Shown here in pieces: positions 54,498-63,699 of a stretch of DNA of 64,000 nt. Position numbers and translations under genes: made by a program. The DNA lies in assembly GCF_027571385.1 (NCBI RefSeq), contig NZ_CP085636.1:3910001-3974000 (forward strand), given 5' to 3'. The notes under the pieces were generated by a model. It saw only the letters and a program-made list of their open reading frames with translations, made no database searches and was not told where the DNA came from. Position 1 is the first letter of the stretch. Every line of letters starts with the position of its first letter. Source of the DNA: Shewanella sp. MTB7. GTDB lineage: Bacteria; Pseudomonadota; Gammaproteobacteria; Enterobacterales; Shewanellaceae.

Positions 54498-56090
54498 TTA
54501 CGCTGCGGTGTCAATTTGGGAGCTGAAGTGCTTGTCACCCAATGTGAGTCCCATCGGAGCATCAATGAAGATACGTCTGTCCATCACTTTTAGATTGGCA
54601 CTAATGCTTGGCATGAAATCCATTTTTTGCAAAATGTCTTTATCTAGATCAACACCGGGGGCTATTTCGATAAGCTCAATACCTTTTTCAGCCAGCTTGA
54701 ATACGGCTCTCTCGGTAATGTAGAGGACTTTTTTGCCATTTTTTCTTGCGACATCGGCGGCAAAAGTGATCTGAGCCACTTTTGGAATAAGCTTGCAGAT
54801 ATGACCATCTTTAACGATCTCAAGCTCGCCACTCCCCGTCTCTATCTGCAGTTTTCCTGCGGTAAAGGTGCCACAGAAAAATACCTCCTTAGCATTTTGA
54901 GTGATATTGATAAAACCACCACAACCAGCGATTTTCGATCCAAATTTGGACACGTTAAGATCGCCATTTTCATCACATTCCGCTAACCCCAAAAACGCTT
55001 GGTCAATACCACCACCATCGTAAAAATCAAACATCTGATCTTGGGTAATGATAGCCTCAGGAAATGCCGATGCGCCGAAGCTCAAACCACCAGCAGGCGT
55101 ACCACCAATGGCTCCGGGCTCAACAGTGGCAATCATCTGATCAGTTATGCCCTCTTCATCGGTCACACTAGCAATCACCTCTGGCGCACCAATACCGTAA
55201 TTGAGAATGGCCCCTCTTTTTAACTCCATCGCAGCGCGGCGAGCAATAATTTTTTTAGCATCTAAAACCCTAGGTACCTGCTTATCATCACCTTGCTCCC
55301 CACGTCCACAATAGGCTGGATTCATGTCCTCAGCAAAGGTTTGCATATGGTGTTCTTCGTCGGTGTTCACCACGACTGCATTAACAAAAATACCTGGTAT
55401 ACGCACCTGCTGTGGATCTAACTCACCGACTTTTACAATACGTTTAACCTGCACAATTACTGTGCCGCCCATATTAGTCACTAACTGAGCTGCAGCTAAG
55501 TTTTCTAAGAAAAGGCACTCATCCTCCATGGTAATATTGCCATTTTCATCGGCTGTCGTACCTCTAAGCAGAGCAACATTGGCATCCATGCGCTTATAAA
55601 ATAGATAATCATTGTTATCTATGTTCATTACAGACACGCGTTCCTCTTTGGTTACACTATTAATCTTGCCACCATCAATACGTGGGTCGATAAAAGTACC
55701 AAGCCCAACATGTGAAATAGTGCCAGGCTTGCCAGCTGCAGAATCACGCAACAGCTGTGCGATGACCCCCTGAGGAAAGTTGTAGGCTTGAATTAAATTT
55801 TCATTAACAAGCTTTTGTAAGCGAGGGATAAGTCCCCAGTGGCCACCCATAGCCATTTTGACCATCCCTTGGTGCGCCATATGGTTAGCGGCTTTAGTGG
55901 AACCGTCACCTTGGCCCGCGGTAAAGTAGAGTTCTAATGCTTTAGGGTGGCCAGAGCTTAGGAATCGCTCACCGATGGCTTTCTCTATTGCTTCGGGAAC
56001 AACTGCACCGATAAAGCCGCCTAAAATCACTTTATCTTCATCCTTAATCAAAGATGCTGCCTGCGTTGCTGTCAGTACTTTCACTTTCAT
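54498..56090 (-). CDS. Acyl-CoA transferase (class I, YdiF/propionate type)
   Basis: A 530-residue fused-subunit CoA-transferase. The glycine-rich front DKVILGGFIGAVVPEAI starts the alpha half. The beta half holds the catalytic glutamate in ATVEPGAIGGTPAGG (Glu near residue 324). Such enzymes transfer CoA from acetyl- or other acyl-CoA to short acids; here 3-hydroxybutyrate, acetoacetate or butyrate are likely. The ATG at 56090 has AGGAA ahead of it and is preferred over the ATG at 56111. It is first in an operon with maoC (27-base gap) and fabV. Confidence 0.88.
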   Translation of the reverse strand: MKVKVLTATQAASLIKDEDKVILGGFIGAVVPEAIEKAIGERFLSSGHPKALELYFTAGQGDGSTKAANHMAHQGMVKMAMGGHWGLIPRLQKLVNENLIQAYNFPQGVIAQLLRDSAAGKPGTISHVGLGTFIDPRIDGGKINSVTKEERVSVMNIDNNDYLFYKRMDANVALLRGTTADENGNITMEDECLFLENLAAAQLVTNMGGTVIVQVKRIVKVGELDPQQVRIPGIFVNAVVVNTDEEHHMQTFAEDMNPAYCGRGEQGDDKQVPRVLDAKKIIARRAAMELKRGAILNYGIGAPEVIASVTDEEGITDQMIATVEPGAIGGTPAGGLSFGASAFPEAIITQDQMFDFYDGGGIDQAFLGLAECDENGDLNVSKFGSKIAGCGGFINITQNAKEVFFCGTFTAGKLQIETGSGELEIVKDGHICKLIPKVAQITFAADVARKNGKKVLYITERAVFKLAEKGIELIEIAPGVDLDKDILQKMDFMPSISANLKVMDRRIFIDAPMGLTLGDKHFSSQIDTAA

Positions 56091-56439
56091 AATATTTTCC
56101 TTCAAAACCATTAATTCGACCGTCTAATAGCCTTTTGACAAAATAGCTCTTAGGTAATGACTAAAGTTTAAGCCCCATAGATTAATGAGGAAATAGACAA
56201 AAGATGAAAGGATAATTGCAAAAATGGGATAATGTGAGGTTGATTGTTTTACACACGTTTCAAGTAGATAGATAAATCGAAAATAGACATGACTAATTTA
56301 ACAATAGTTAGATTACTTATTATTTAAGAGGACACTATTCATATTTTGATGAGTTGAATTGAGAAAAATATCGAAATAAAGAGCTGCTATATAATATCTC
56401 TATACCAGCTCTTTTGCTCAATTACTATATTAACCAATA
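56091..56439. other. Promoter region of the CoA-transferase operon
   Basis: About 350 bases containing the shared motif (56215–56232) and, at the far end, a weak terminator for the porin (56379–56415: GAGCTG–N19–CAGCTC). No gene seen. Confidence 0.5.
56215..56232 (-). promoter_or_regulatory. Shared 18-base motif, copy upstream of CoA-transferase
   Basis: On the minus strand it reads TTATCCCATTTTTGCAAT, matching 16 of 18 bases of the copy at 62744. It ends 124 bases before the CoA-transferase start, in the same orientation as that gene. Confidence 0.5.
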
Positions 56440-57765
56440 CTAGCCAAAGCTGACTCGTAGCGTTGTCATAACAGCGGTATCATCGATATCTTCATCTGCA
56501 TGACCAGCCCTAAGTTCTATAGTGTTACCTTTGCTGAATTTGTACAGGGCTTTTACATCATAAAAAGTACCGTATGTATTATCTCGATAGTTTTCAGGCA
56601 ACACACTATGTAGGTCGGCGTTGTATAAGTCTAACTCCATTCGCCCAACAGCAACCGTAAATTCAAGTTCATCAGAATGGTGCCAATTTGCTCTTAAACC
56701 ATAGATGACTCCATCTTTACCCGCGTTGCCATTAAAATCACCTAAACCGCCAAAGAATTCAGTACGAGTCGGGTTTATCTCGTTTCTAGGTGAGTTGTTG
56801 ATCAGCATTGAGTAACTGTCCCACCCTCTTCCCACTTGTCCACCATCACCGATCCCTGCAATTTGAGCCTGCAACTGAAATTCAGGTGTGATCTGATAGC
56901 CAGCCTCTAAGAATGCAGCCCAGCTATTGTTCCCCCAAAAATAGATGGCATCATCGTCATTGGCATCTGATAAATTAATGTTTGCAGCCGTTTTAAATGA
57001 AAATTTCCCAATCGTTTTACCTAGATATGGGGAGATATTATGGAAGTTTTTAATATAATAAGGATTTGATATTTCAGAAAAATCACTCGGTGCTGATTCA
57101 CCATCAAAATATGACCATAACATCCCCCAGTCAAGACCATTTTGATTACCGATTGCTGCTAGGGCATACATATTAAGATCACCGGTCGAAAAATCTTCCA
57201 GGCTATTATCAGAAAAATCCTCGGAGAAGCGCAGATCATACAAACCAAGTAAACCAACATAACCACCATCGGTCATATAGGTTTTCATTGCGAGGATTCG
57301 ATCCCTCCGATCATCGGCAATATTAAAGCCATAAGCCCAGCTAGCCTCTTGGCGACCAGCACGAAATAACCATCCATCTTCACCTTTATATTCGAGATAA
57401 GCGACATCTAATGACAAGGAGTCAAGATTATCGTCACTGGTATAGTCATTACCAGAGCCTCCACTATGACGACGATCCCCAGCCCAATCATAGAAGCCGA
57501 GCAAACGGGTATTAATCGACCAACCGGTTTCGTTTGTAACATTAAGAGTGAATCTTACTTGCGATTGAGCACCGTTTATACTGTCACCAGTATTAAAATT
57601 ACCCTCACCGTTATCAACGTTGTAAGCTTTTATGAATGCGTCGGCTTTATATTCAATTTTACCCACGTTCTCAATTTCCACTGATGCCGCAATTAAAGCC
57701 GGAGATATCAATCCTAAAGAGCAAGCCAAAGCTATTTTTGTTAATTTAGTTCTCATATTATTCAT
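56440..57765 (-). CDS. Outer-membrane beta-barrel porin
   Basis: A 441-residue protein with a signal peptide (PALIAA|SV) and a long series of amphipathic strands (FTLNVTNETGWSINTRLLGFYD, LFRAGRQEASWAYGFNIADDRRDR). The arginine-rich constriction-like stretch resembles OprD-, AlgE- or FadL-like specific porins; the family is not certain. It lies directly beside the PhaZ7-like gene and is probably the outer-membrane channel for its products. The ATG at 57765 has AGGAA eight bases upstream. The frame open beyond this overlaps the end of the depolymerase gene and is not used. Confidence 0.75.
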   Translation of the reverse strand: MNNMRTKLTKIALACSLGLISPALIAASVEIENVGKIEYKADAFIKAYNVDNGEGNFNTGDSINGAQSQVRFTLNVTNETGWSINTRLLGFYDWAGDRRHSGGSGNDYTSDDNLDSLSLDVAYLEYKGEDGWLFRAGRQEASWAYGFNIADDRRDRILAMKTYMTDGGYVGLLGLYDLRFSEDFSDNSLEDFSTGDLNMYALAAIGNQNGLDWGMLWSYFDGESAPSDFSEISNPYYIKNFHNISPYLGKTIGKFSFKTAANINLSDANDDDAIYFWGNNSWAAFLEAGYQITPEFQLQAQIAGIGDGGQVGRGWDSYSMLINNSPRNEINPTRTEFFGGLGDFNGNAGKDGVIYGLRANWHHSDELEFTVAVGRMELDLYNADLHSVLPENYRDNTYGTFYDVKALYKFSKGNTIELRAGHADEDIDDTAVMTTLRVSFG

Positions 57766-57815
57766 TTCCAATTTTCCTGATTTTATTAGTATTTTTATAT
57801 TTAACAGAGTGTAAT

Positions 57816-58922
57816 TTAAAGCGCATTGCTGACCGGACCACTCAGATAGTTGATAGCGCAAGTAATACCTTCACAGTCACTTGTCAGCATCTCGACCAAT
57901 ATGGCACCGCTGTTTATTTTGCTATTAAAATGTCCAACGCCATCCAGATCCCCACCGGATAAGTTATAAGGACTTAAATCACTAAAATTGAAGTCAAGTG
58001 CACTTGCTGTCGTGCCCGCTCCCAGTTGTAGTTGTGCAATAACATTGCTGTCAGGTGTGAATAGTGCCCCATTAACACAAGTTCTCTGTCCCGACATTGT
58101 TGTACAGTGGATTTGGTCGTGTAGCCCCGCAGTCAAACTGTAGAATCGACTACCGAGTACCTGTGAAGGAAAATGGCGCATACTGAGGGAATCATTATTA
58201 CCAGTCCAAGCATTCTTTCCCCATATTGGTGAAAAGCTGCCATTATCAGGATAGAGTCCAAAAGTGTTCGCCTCATATAGGTTTTGGCTACCACAAGTTG
58301 GAATGAGAGCATTCGCATATCCAATATAGAGACACGACTCTAACCCCCTAATTGCACCACCAATATTAATAAATCGGTCAACTTTGTTCCAAGCGTGATG
58401 TTTATGTAGACTTGAAATAGCTAATGAAACCCCTAGAGAATGAGCCACTATATTGACCTTATTCTGGCCCGTATATATCAGGACATCCTCAATAAATTGA
58501 GCAATAGTTTGTTGCGGAACTGCGTCATGGTAATTAAGCTGAGGAGATTGGCGCTGCTCGTTAGAAAGATAAGTTAACCCGAACAATTCACAGTCATTGT
58601 AGCCAGCTTGTTTAAATGACTCATAAACAGAAAATGGGACTTGCGGGTAGTTTTCAGGTTGAACACTTGGTGGCAAAGCCCAACCGATGGCATTGTCTCC
58701 ATTACCATGGAGAAATATAATTGGTGTTTTACTTGCCTGACAGTTTCCGCCGCCAAATCCACCGTCAATATATTTATCTTGGTCTACGAAATTATCCGAA
58801 AATTGATAATTTGAATCTGAACAAACAAATCCATTGTGATTATTACATTCTACTGAATAAGCATTAGTTGATATAAGTGATATTGATAGCACCCAAAAAA
58901 TAATGACGATTTTGTTACGCAT
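57816..58922 (-). CDS. PhaZ7-like extracellular PHB depolymerase
   Basis: A 368-residue secreted protein with a signal peptide (residues 1–23, AYS|VE). The front after it (GGFGGGNCQASKTPIIFLHG, GNGDNAIG), YNDCELFGLTYLS, IRGLESC and PTCGSQN closely match Paucimonas lemoignei PhaZ7 as I remember it. The catalytic triad aligns: Ser162 in AHSLG (AHSMG in PhaZ7), Asp269 in AGLHDQ and His331 in GVGHF. Cys spacing is also shared. PhaZ7 cleaves amorphous poly(3-hydroxybutyrate) without a substrate-binding domain, and none is present here. AAGGTG precedes the ATG at 58922. It lies 50 bases before the porin gene, probably one operon. Confidence 0.82.
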   Translation of the reverse strand: MRNKIVIIFWVLSISLISTNAYSVECNNHNGFVCSDSNYQFSDNFVDQDKYIDGGFGGGNCQASKTPIIFLHGNGDNAIGWALPPSVQPENYPQVPFSVYESFKQAGYNDCELFGLTYLSNEQRQSPQLNYHDAVPQQTIAQFIEDVLIYTGQNKVNIVAHSLGVSLAISSLHKHHAWNKVDRFINIGGAIRGLESCLYIGYANALIPTCGSQNLYEANTFGLYPDNGSFSPIWGKNAWTGNNDSLSMRHFPSQVLGSRFYSLTAGLHDQIHCTTMSGQRTCVNGALFTPDSNVIAQLQLGAGTTASALDFNFSDLSPYNLSGGDLDGVGHFNSKINSGAILVEMLTSDCEGITCAINYLSGPVSNAL

Positions 58923-59098
58923 TTTTAACACCTTAATACCGTTAACAACACACAACCATATTAACCAATTGCAAAACTTTCTTATCTAATAAATTCGGGA
59001 TTCTTTTTTTCATTAACGGGATGTTAATAGGGTAACTAAGAAATGAAAACACAGATATTATTAGCGAACTTTCAGTTAATAATATTAGGAGCAAGTCT

Positions 59099-59983
59099 AT
59101 GTGCCAACAAATAAATACTGAAAAAGTGATCTTAACGAATGGTGAACAGATTTATTATAGAGAATGTGGTACAGGGCCAGTTTTAGTTATATTACATGGT
59201 AATATGACCTCGTCTTTTCATCTTGAAGAGTTTATGAAATCTATCTCTTCAAAGTTAAGGGTTATTGCTCCTGATATGCGGGGATTTGGCCTGTCTAGCT
59301 ATAAAAACCCCATTTCCAGCTTGAATGATCTCTCTGATGATATTGCAAATCTACTCAAACAACTCAATATAGAATCCTATGCCATCGCGGGTTGGTCTAC
59401 CGGTGGAGGAGTTGCAATTCAACACTGTATCAATCATAGCGAAAAAATCAGTCAACTCGTACTCATTAGCAGCATAGGAATGGATGGCTATCCGATTAAG
59501 GCCAACGGGGGGCAAGGAGATTACCTTAAAAGTAAACAAGCAATATTAGATGATCCAATGTTTGCGCCTATTTTCACTGCATTCAAAAATAAAGATAAGG
59601 ATTTTGTACGTGGCTTATGGGATATGGTGGTCTATAACCATAATAAACCAACCGCACAAGACTACGAATTACTAATTGATGATGTGTTAACACAAGTCAA
59701 CTTAGCCGATATCTATTTTTCATTATCCATCTTCAATTTAACTCACGATTTTAACGGTGTTATTAATGGCACGGGCCAAATTCATCAATTTAAGACACCG
59801 ACTTTAATTTTACACGGTGAGGATGACCTGATTATTTCGATAGATACCGCGCTACACACCCATAAAATGATAACGGATCTTGAGATCCCTATCACAATAA
59901 AAACATATCCTAATAGTGGACACTCATTGTTTATCGATCAACTTGACGACATCAGTCATCAAGTTCTAACTTTTATTAAATAA
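59099..59983 (+). CDS. Alpha/beta hydrolase, possible 3HB-oligomer hydrolase
   Basis: A 294-residue alpha/beta hydrolase with no signal peptide. The oxyanion loop is ILHGN, the nucleophile Ser100 is in GWSTGG, and the acid and histidine are in HGEDDLII and NSGHSLF. It is divergent from the PhaZ7-like gene, 176 bases away, and 17 bases ahead of a lipoprotein hydrolase in the same direction. Context suggests cytosolic hydrolysis of 3-hydroxybutyrate oligomers. AGGAG stands eight bases ahead of the ATG. Confidence 0.8.
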   Translation: MCQQINTEKVILTNGEQIYYRECGTGPVLVILHGNMTSSFHLEEFMKSISSKLRVIAPDMRGFGLSSYKNPISSLNDLSDDIANLLKQLNIESYAIAGWSTGGGVAIQHCINHSEKISQLVLISSIGMDGYPIKANGGQGDYLKSKQAILDDPMFAPIFTAFKNKDKDFVRGLWDMVVYNHNKPTAQDYELLIDDVLTQVNLADIYFSLSIFNLTHDFNGVINGTGQIHQFKTPTLILHGEDDLIISIDTALHTHKMITDLEIPITIKTYPNSGHSLFIDQLDDISHQVLTFIK

Positions 59984-60000
59984 TAACTAGGGTCTATAAA

Positions 60001-61557
60001 ATGAATAGAAGTATCAAGTTTCACCTACTCTCATTATCACTGTTCACACTTTTAGCAGGCTGTACAACGACTCAATATCCAGTGAAGAATATGCAAGCTT
60101 TAAGCGTGACACAAGAATGTGACGGTAGCTATTGGCAAGACTGTGTTACTTATCCGTTTGCTGTGCAATATGCGCAGGTGAAAGATGACTCGGGGCTTGA
60201 ATGGCAAGTTGCCTATATGGACGAATATGCCGGTGACCAGATCACACCTGAGACCGTCGTACTAATCCATGGTAAAGGTGTATATGGCGGTTATTTTGCA
60301 GATCTAATGAATGCCTTACTGACTGAGGGTTACCGTGTCATTGTGCCCGACCTACCCAATTATGGTAAATCCATCCCAGGGAACCTAGAGAACCCAGTGA
60401 CACGTTCACTAGATGATACCCGTAGCGCCATTCATGATCTGTTAACACATAAATTAAATGTAAATAAAGCCAGCTTTCTCGGCCACTCAATGGGAGGCCA
60501 GTGGGTAATAGGTTATGCCTTAGCATATCCGGAGCAAGTAAATAAAATAATACTTGAAGCTTCCGGTGGTATGGAAGAGTTTCCAACAAACATTGCTGGA
60601 CTGTCATTTTTTGGTGATGAACAACAAACATCATATGATAATTGGGAGAAAATCTGGGGCAGTACCCTGAAAAAGGAACAAGTTAAAACAGCAGAAGATA
60701 TCGCATTGTTTAACTATTTTAAGGCAAGGAATCCTGACAGCGGCGAGATAATGGATTCTCCAGCTGGATATTTTATCAATAAAACTCCAATGACAGAGTA
60801 TATAACCCAAAATCGTCAGTATATGATTAATAATTCAGCTGAAGAATATAAGTCATACACAGAAACCTATATCAGAGATATCTATTCAATGGGCGTTGAA
60901 GTCCGCATTGAAGACCCTACAAGCCTAGTTAAAAAGATTGATCAGATTAAAGCACCAATGCTTATCACTTATGGTGAGAAAGAACCTTTTATTCCAACAA
61001 CCATTTTTAGTGGTCAGCAAAGTTTACGTTGGGACATCATTAAGCCCGTGTATGACAAATTAGCAAGTAATAATAACGAGCCTACAGTGATAATTTATCC
61101 AAATGTTGGCCATTTCATCCATACAGATATTCCTGAAAAATTTAATCAAGACGTCATTAAATTTCTTGCTGGCGATAGGATCTCCGGTGCTGAAAAAGTC
61201 TCAACTTATAAACCGCCAGTAATTGTGCCACCAGAAGAAGTAACCGCTTTTTTTAATAAGTTCAAGCATGCTTTAGTGAGTCAGCATAAGGCCAGCATAG
61301 CCACTTTCTATGCAGAAGACTTTGTTGAAAATGGCTATGATAAATCAGCCTTCTTAGCGATCTTATATAGCCAAATGGCCAATGTTAACGATTACAAGGT
61401 CTCGTTAATCAAGTTTGAGAAAGATCCCAACAAAACAGATGAGTATTTCGTTGAAGGAATGGTGAATTTAGGCAACATATCTGTTCCCTTTAGTAAAGGG
61501 AGCAAAGTACTTAAGACTTTAGATGGATGGAAGTGGTTGGGTAACAGAAAATCCTGA
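60001..61557 (+). CDS. Surface-lipoprotein alpha/beta hydrolase with C-terminal extra domain
   Basis: A 518-residue protein with lipobox LLAGC (Cys21) followed by Thr, so outer-membrane sorting is likely. Residues ~60–395 are an alpha/beta hydrolase: VLIHGKG oxyanion loop, nucleophile Ser163 in GHSMGG, TYGEKEPFIP near the acid, and NVGHFIHTD with the histidine. Residues ~405–518 look like an NTF2/SnoaL-like domain, an unusual addition. It may degrade polymer fragments at the cell surface or in the periplasm. It is co-transcribed with the upstream hydrolase. Substrate is not proven. Confidence 0.75.
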   Translation: MNRSIKFHLLSLSLFTLLAGCTTTQYPVKNMQALSVTQECDGSYWQDCVTYPFAVQYAQVKDDSGLEWQVAYMDEYAGDQITPETVVLIHGKGVYGGYFADLMNALLTEGYRVIVPDLPNYGKSIPGNLENPVTRSLDDTRSAIHDLLTHKLNVNKASFLGHSMGGQWVIGYALAYPEQVNKIILEASGGMEEFPTNIAGLSFFGDEQQTSYDNWEKIWGSTLKKEQVKTAEDIALFNYFKARNPDSGEIMDSPAGYFINKTPMTEYITQNRQYMINNSAEEYKSYTETYIRDIYSMGVEVRIEDPTSLVKKIDQIKAPMLITYGEKEPFIPTTIFSGQQSLRWDIIKPVYDKLASNNNEPTVIIYPNVGHFIHTDIPEKFNQDVIKFLAGDRISGAEKVSTYKPPVIVPPEEVTAFFNKFKHALVSQHKASIATFYAEDFVENGYDKSAFLAILYSQMANVNDYKVSLIKFEKDPNKTDEYFVEGMVNLGNISVPFSKGSKVLKTLDGWKWLGNRKS

Positions 61558-61657
61558 TCCATTTATGCAAAAATAACTTTAAATAGCGTTAGCGTAGGTG
61601 CATAAGCGCCTATGCTATGGAATATATCACCCACCATTTTCTAACCGAGTGCAACGA

Positions 61658-62575
61658 TCATCTGCTTTCTAACTCTGCAGCTATCTCGGTCACCCGCCGT
61701 ATCAAAAAGTCTTTAAAATTCACACAACGAGTTGGCATTTGCTTTCTTGGCCTAAAATAGAGTCCAAATTCAAAATGGCTATTACTGTAATCATCTAGGA
61801 TTGGCACCAGCGCTCCCTCATCTAACTCTTGCTGTATTAAACTGGTAGGAAGATAAGCAATCCCAGCTCCCGTTAACGCGACACTTTTTAAGAATTCACT
61901 GTCTTCAACCTCGACAGTTTGAGCGATCTCAACCGTTGTAAACTCACCATCTCGCTCAAAGACCCATTTATTCCCCCCAACCAATGTGGACGCATATAAG
62001 CAATTATGCTTTTTTAGCTCTTCGGGTGTATGAGGTACAGAAAAACGTTCGATGTAACTTGGAGAACAACACACTTTAAGGGGATATCTGAGCAATGATC
62101 GCTTGACCAACAAACTGTCCTTTTCTTGGTAGCCTTGATAAGTCGCGTTAGCACGAATAGCAAAATCAACCTCCCCGATATGATCCATCTCATAAGCGGT
62201 TTCAACAATCTTAAATGAGACATAGGGATATTCACACAGATACTCACCCACAACTTTACTGAGAAATTTATTGGCAAATAGAGGGGTACTGGCAATACGA
62301 ATAACTCCTCTATCATCATTGCCTAAGTTCTGGATCTCAGTAAGAATGTCATCAATCTCGGTATTTACATGACAAAAGCGATCAAACAGACGCTCACCTG
62401 CTTGTGTCGGAACCACTTTACGAGTTGAGCGCTTTAGCAAGCTCACCCCCATATTATCCTCTAACTCAATAATCCAACGACTACCTGCTGAAGCAGAAAT
62501 ACCATACTGCTTGGCTGCATCACTAAAAGATCCTGTTCTAACTACATGCAAAAAATAGACAATTTTATCTAGCAT
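61658..62575 (-). CDS. LysR-type regulator of the PHB-like locus
   Basis: A 305-residue LysR protein. The winged helix-turn-helix is at the front (DKIVYFLHVVRTGSFSDAAKQYGISASAGSRWIIELE), and the effector domain runs from ~residue 90 (VIRIASTPLFANKFLS). It is divergent from the SDR–thiolase genes, the usual layout for a LysR regulator and its target. The upstream frame begins at a TTG; the ATG at 62575 is preferred. It may bind the shared motif at 62744 and 56215. Confidence 0.85.
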   Translation of the reverse strand: MLDKIVYFLHVVRTGSFSDAAKQYGISASAGSRWIIELEDNMGVSLLKRSTRKVVPTQAGERLFDRFCHVNTEIDDILTEIQNLGNDDRGVIRIASTPLFANKFLSKVVGEYLCEYPYVSFKIVETAYEMDHIGEVDFAIRANATYQGYQEKDSLLVKRSLLRYPLKVCCSPSYIERFSVPHTPEELKKHNCLYASTLVGGNKWVFERDGEFTTVEIAQTVEVEDSEFLKSVALTGAGIAYLPTSLIQQELDEGALVPILDDYSNSHFEFGLYFRPRKQMPTRCVNFKDFLIRRVTEIAAELESR

Positions 62576-62743
62576 AGAGACTTCACTGTTGATGAATGTT
62601 GGGGTCAATCACAAATTAACCGTTTGAAATACATGCTGAACAAGTGAAGCTTAATGCCGATAGCATCACTTATAAAGCCATATCGTAAGCATAACCCCAC
62701 AATTACCAAACACTATCCCATATAAATTGTAGAGAAATGTTTT

Positions 62744-62761
62744 TTATCCCTATTTTGCAAT
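62744..62761 (+). promoter_or_regulatory. Shared 18-base motif, copy upstream of SDR–thiolase
   Basis: TTATCCCTATTTTGCAAT lies 118 bases before the SDR start, in the same orientation. It is nearly identical to the copy 124 bases before the CoA-transferase start. It sits in the LysR/SDR divergent region. Confidence 0.5.
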
Positions 62762-62879
62762 AGTGTTTTGTTCCATTAACGCTAAACATTCAATGATCCT
62801 GCGCCTAAAATAGTTTCAAATCTAAGCAAATATCGCTTCTTAGTAGACATTTGCTCACTCTCAAAATGGTGGAATAATT

Positions 62880-63614
62880 ATGCTAAATAACAAGATCTGT
62901 ATTGTCACTGGTGGCGCACAAGGTATTGGCCGCTGTATCGTAGAAACTTTCGCTAAACAAGGTGCGCTTAAGGTTTACGCTTGTGACATGAACCTTGAAG
63001 CGATGCGTGACCTTGAAACTTTATACAGTAATGTATCAGCCAAGCAACTTAACGTCTGTGATCGCAACGGTATTCAAGCGCTAATCGAAACACTAAAAGC
63101 TGAACATGGCAAAATTGATGTATTGGTCAATAATGCAGGCATTACCCGTGACAACTTGCTCAACAAAATGAGTGAGGATGACTGGGATATGGTCATCAAC
63201 GTTAACCTTAAAGGTGTGTTCAATATGACACAAGCTGTGGCGCCGTTAATGATTGAAAATGGTACTGGTTCAATCATTACTATGTCTTCTGTTGTTGGTA
63301 CTGACGGTAATATCGGACAGACAAACTATGCAGCCACTAAAGGCGGTGTGATCACCATGACCAAAGGTTGGGCTAAAGAGTTTTCCCGTAAGGGCGCACA
63401 AGTACGCGCAAACTGTGTGGCTCCTGGATTTATCGAAACACCTATGACCATTGAGCTGCCAGAAAAAGTACTCAATTTTATGAAAAGTAAAACACCACTT
63501 GGACGTATGGGCAAGCCTGAAGATATTGCAAATGGTGTACTTTTCCTTGCGAGTGACAGTGCCAGTTTCATCACTGGTCAGACACTAAAAATTGATGGAG
63601 GTCTTGTAATATAA
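62880..63614 (+). CDS. Short-chain dehydrogenase, acetoacetyl-CoA reductase/FabG-like
   Basis: A 244-residue SDR. The cofactor motif TGGAQGIG is at 10–17, NNAG at 84–87, and the catalytic Ser137, Tyr150 and Lys154 are all present. SFITGQTLKIDGGLVI closes the fold. The size and sequence fit FabG/PhaB. Next to a thiolase gene it most likely links acetoacetyl-CoA and (R)-3-hydroxybutyryl-CoA. It could also be a 3-hydroxybutyrate dehydrogenase. GGTGGA precedes the ATG. Confidence 0.87.
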   Translation: MLNNKICIVTGGAQGIGRCIVETFAKQGALKVYACDMNLEAMRDLETLYSNVSAKQLNVCDRNGIQALIETLKAEHGKIDVLVNNAGITRDNLLNKMSEDDWDMVINVNLKGVFNMTQAVAPLMIENGTGSIITMSSVVGTDGNIGQTNYAATKGGVITMTKGWAKEFSRKGAQVRANCVAPGFIETPMTIELPEKVLNFMKSKTPLGRMGKPEDIANGVLFLASDSASFITGQTLKIDGGLVI

Positions 63615-63699
63615 CTGAATAACATTCAATAACGTGTTGCTCGAGCATCGATTATTAAGCGTTACTCTAGTGTCAAAATAACTCAGTTTAGGAAAAAGT

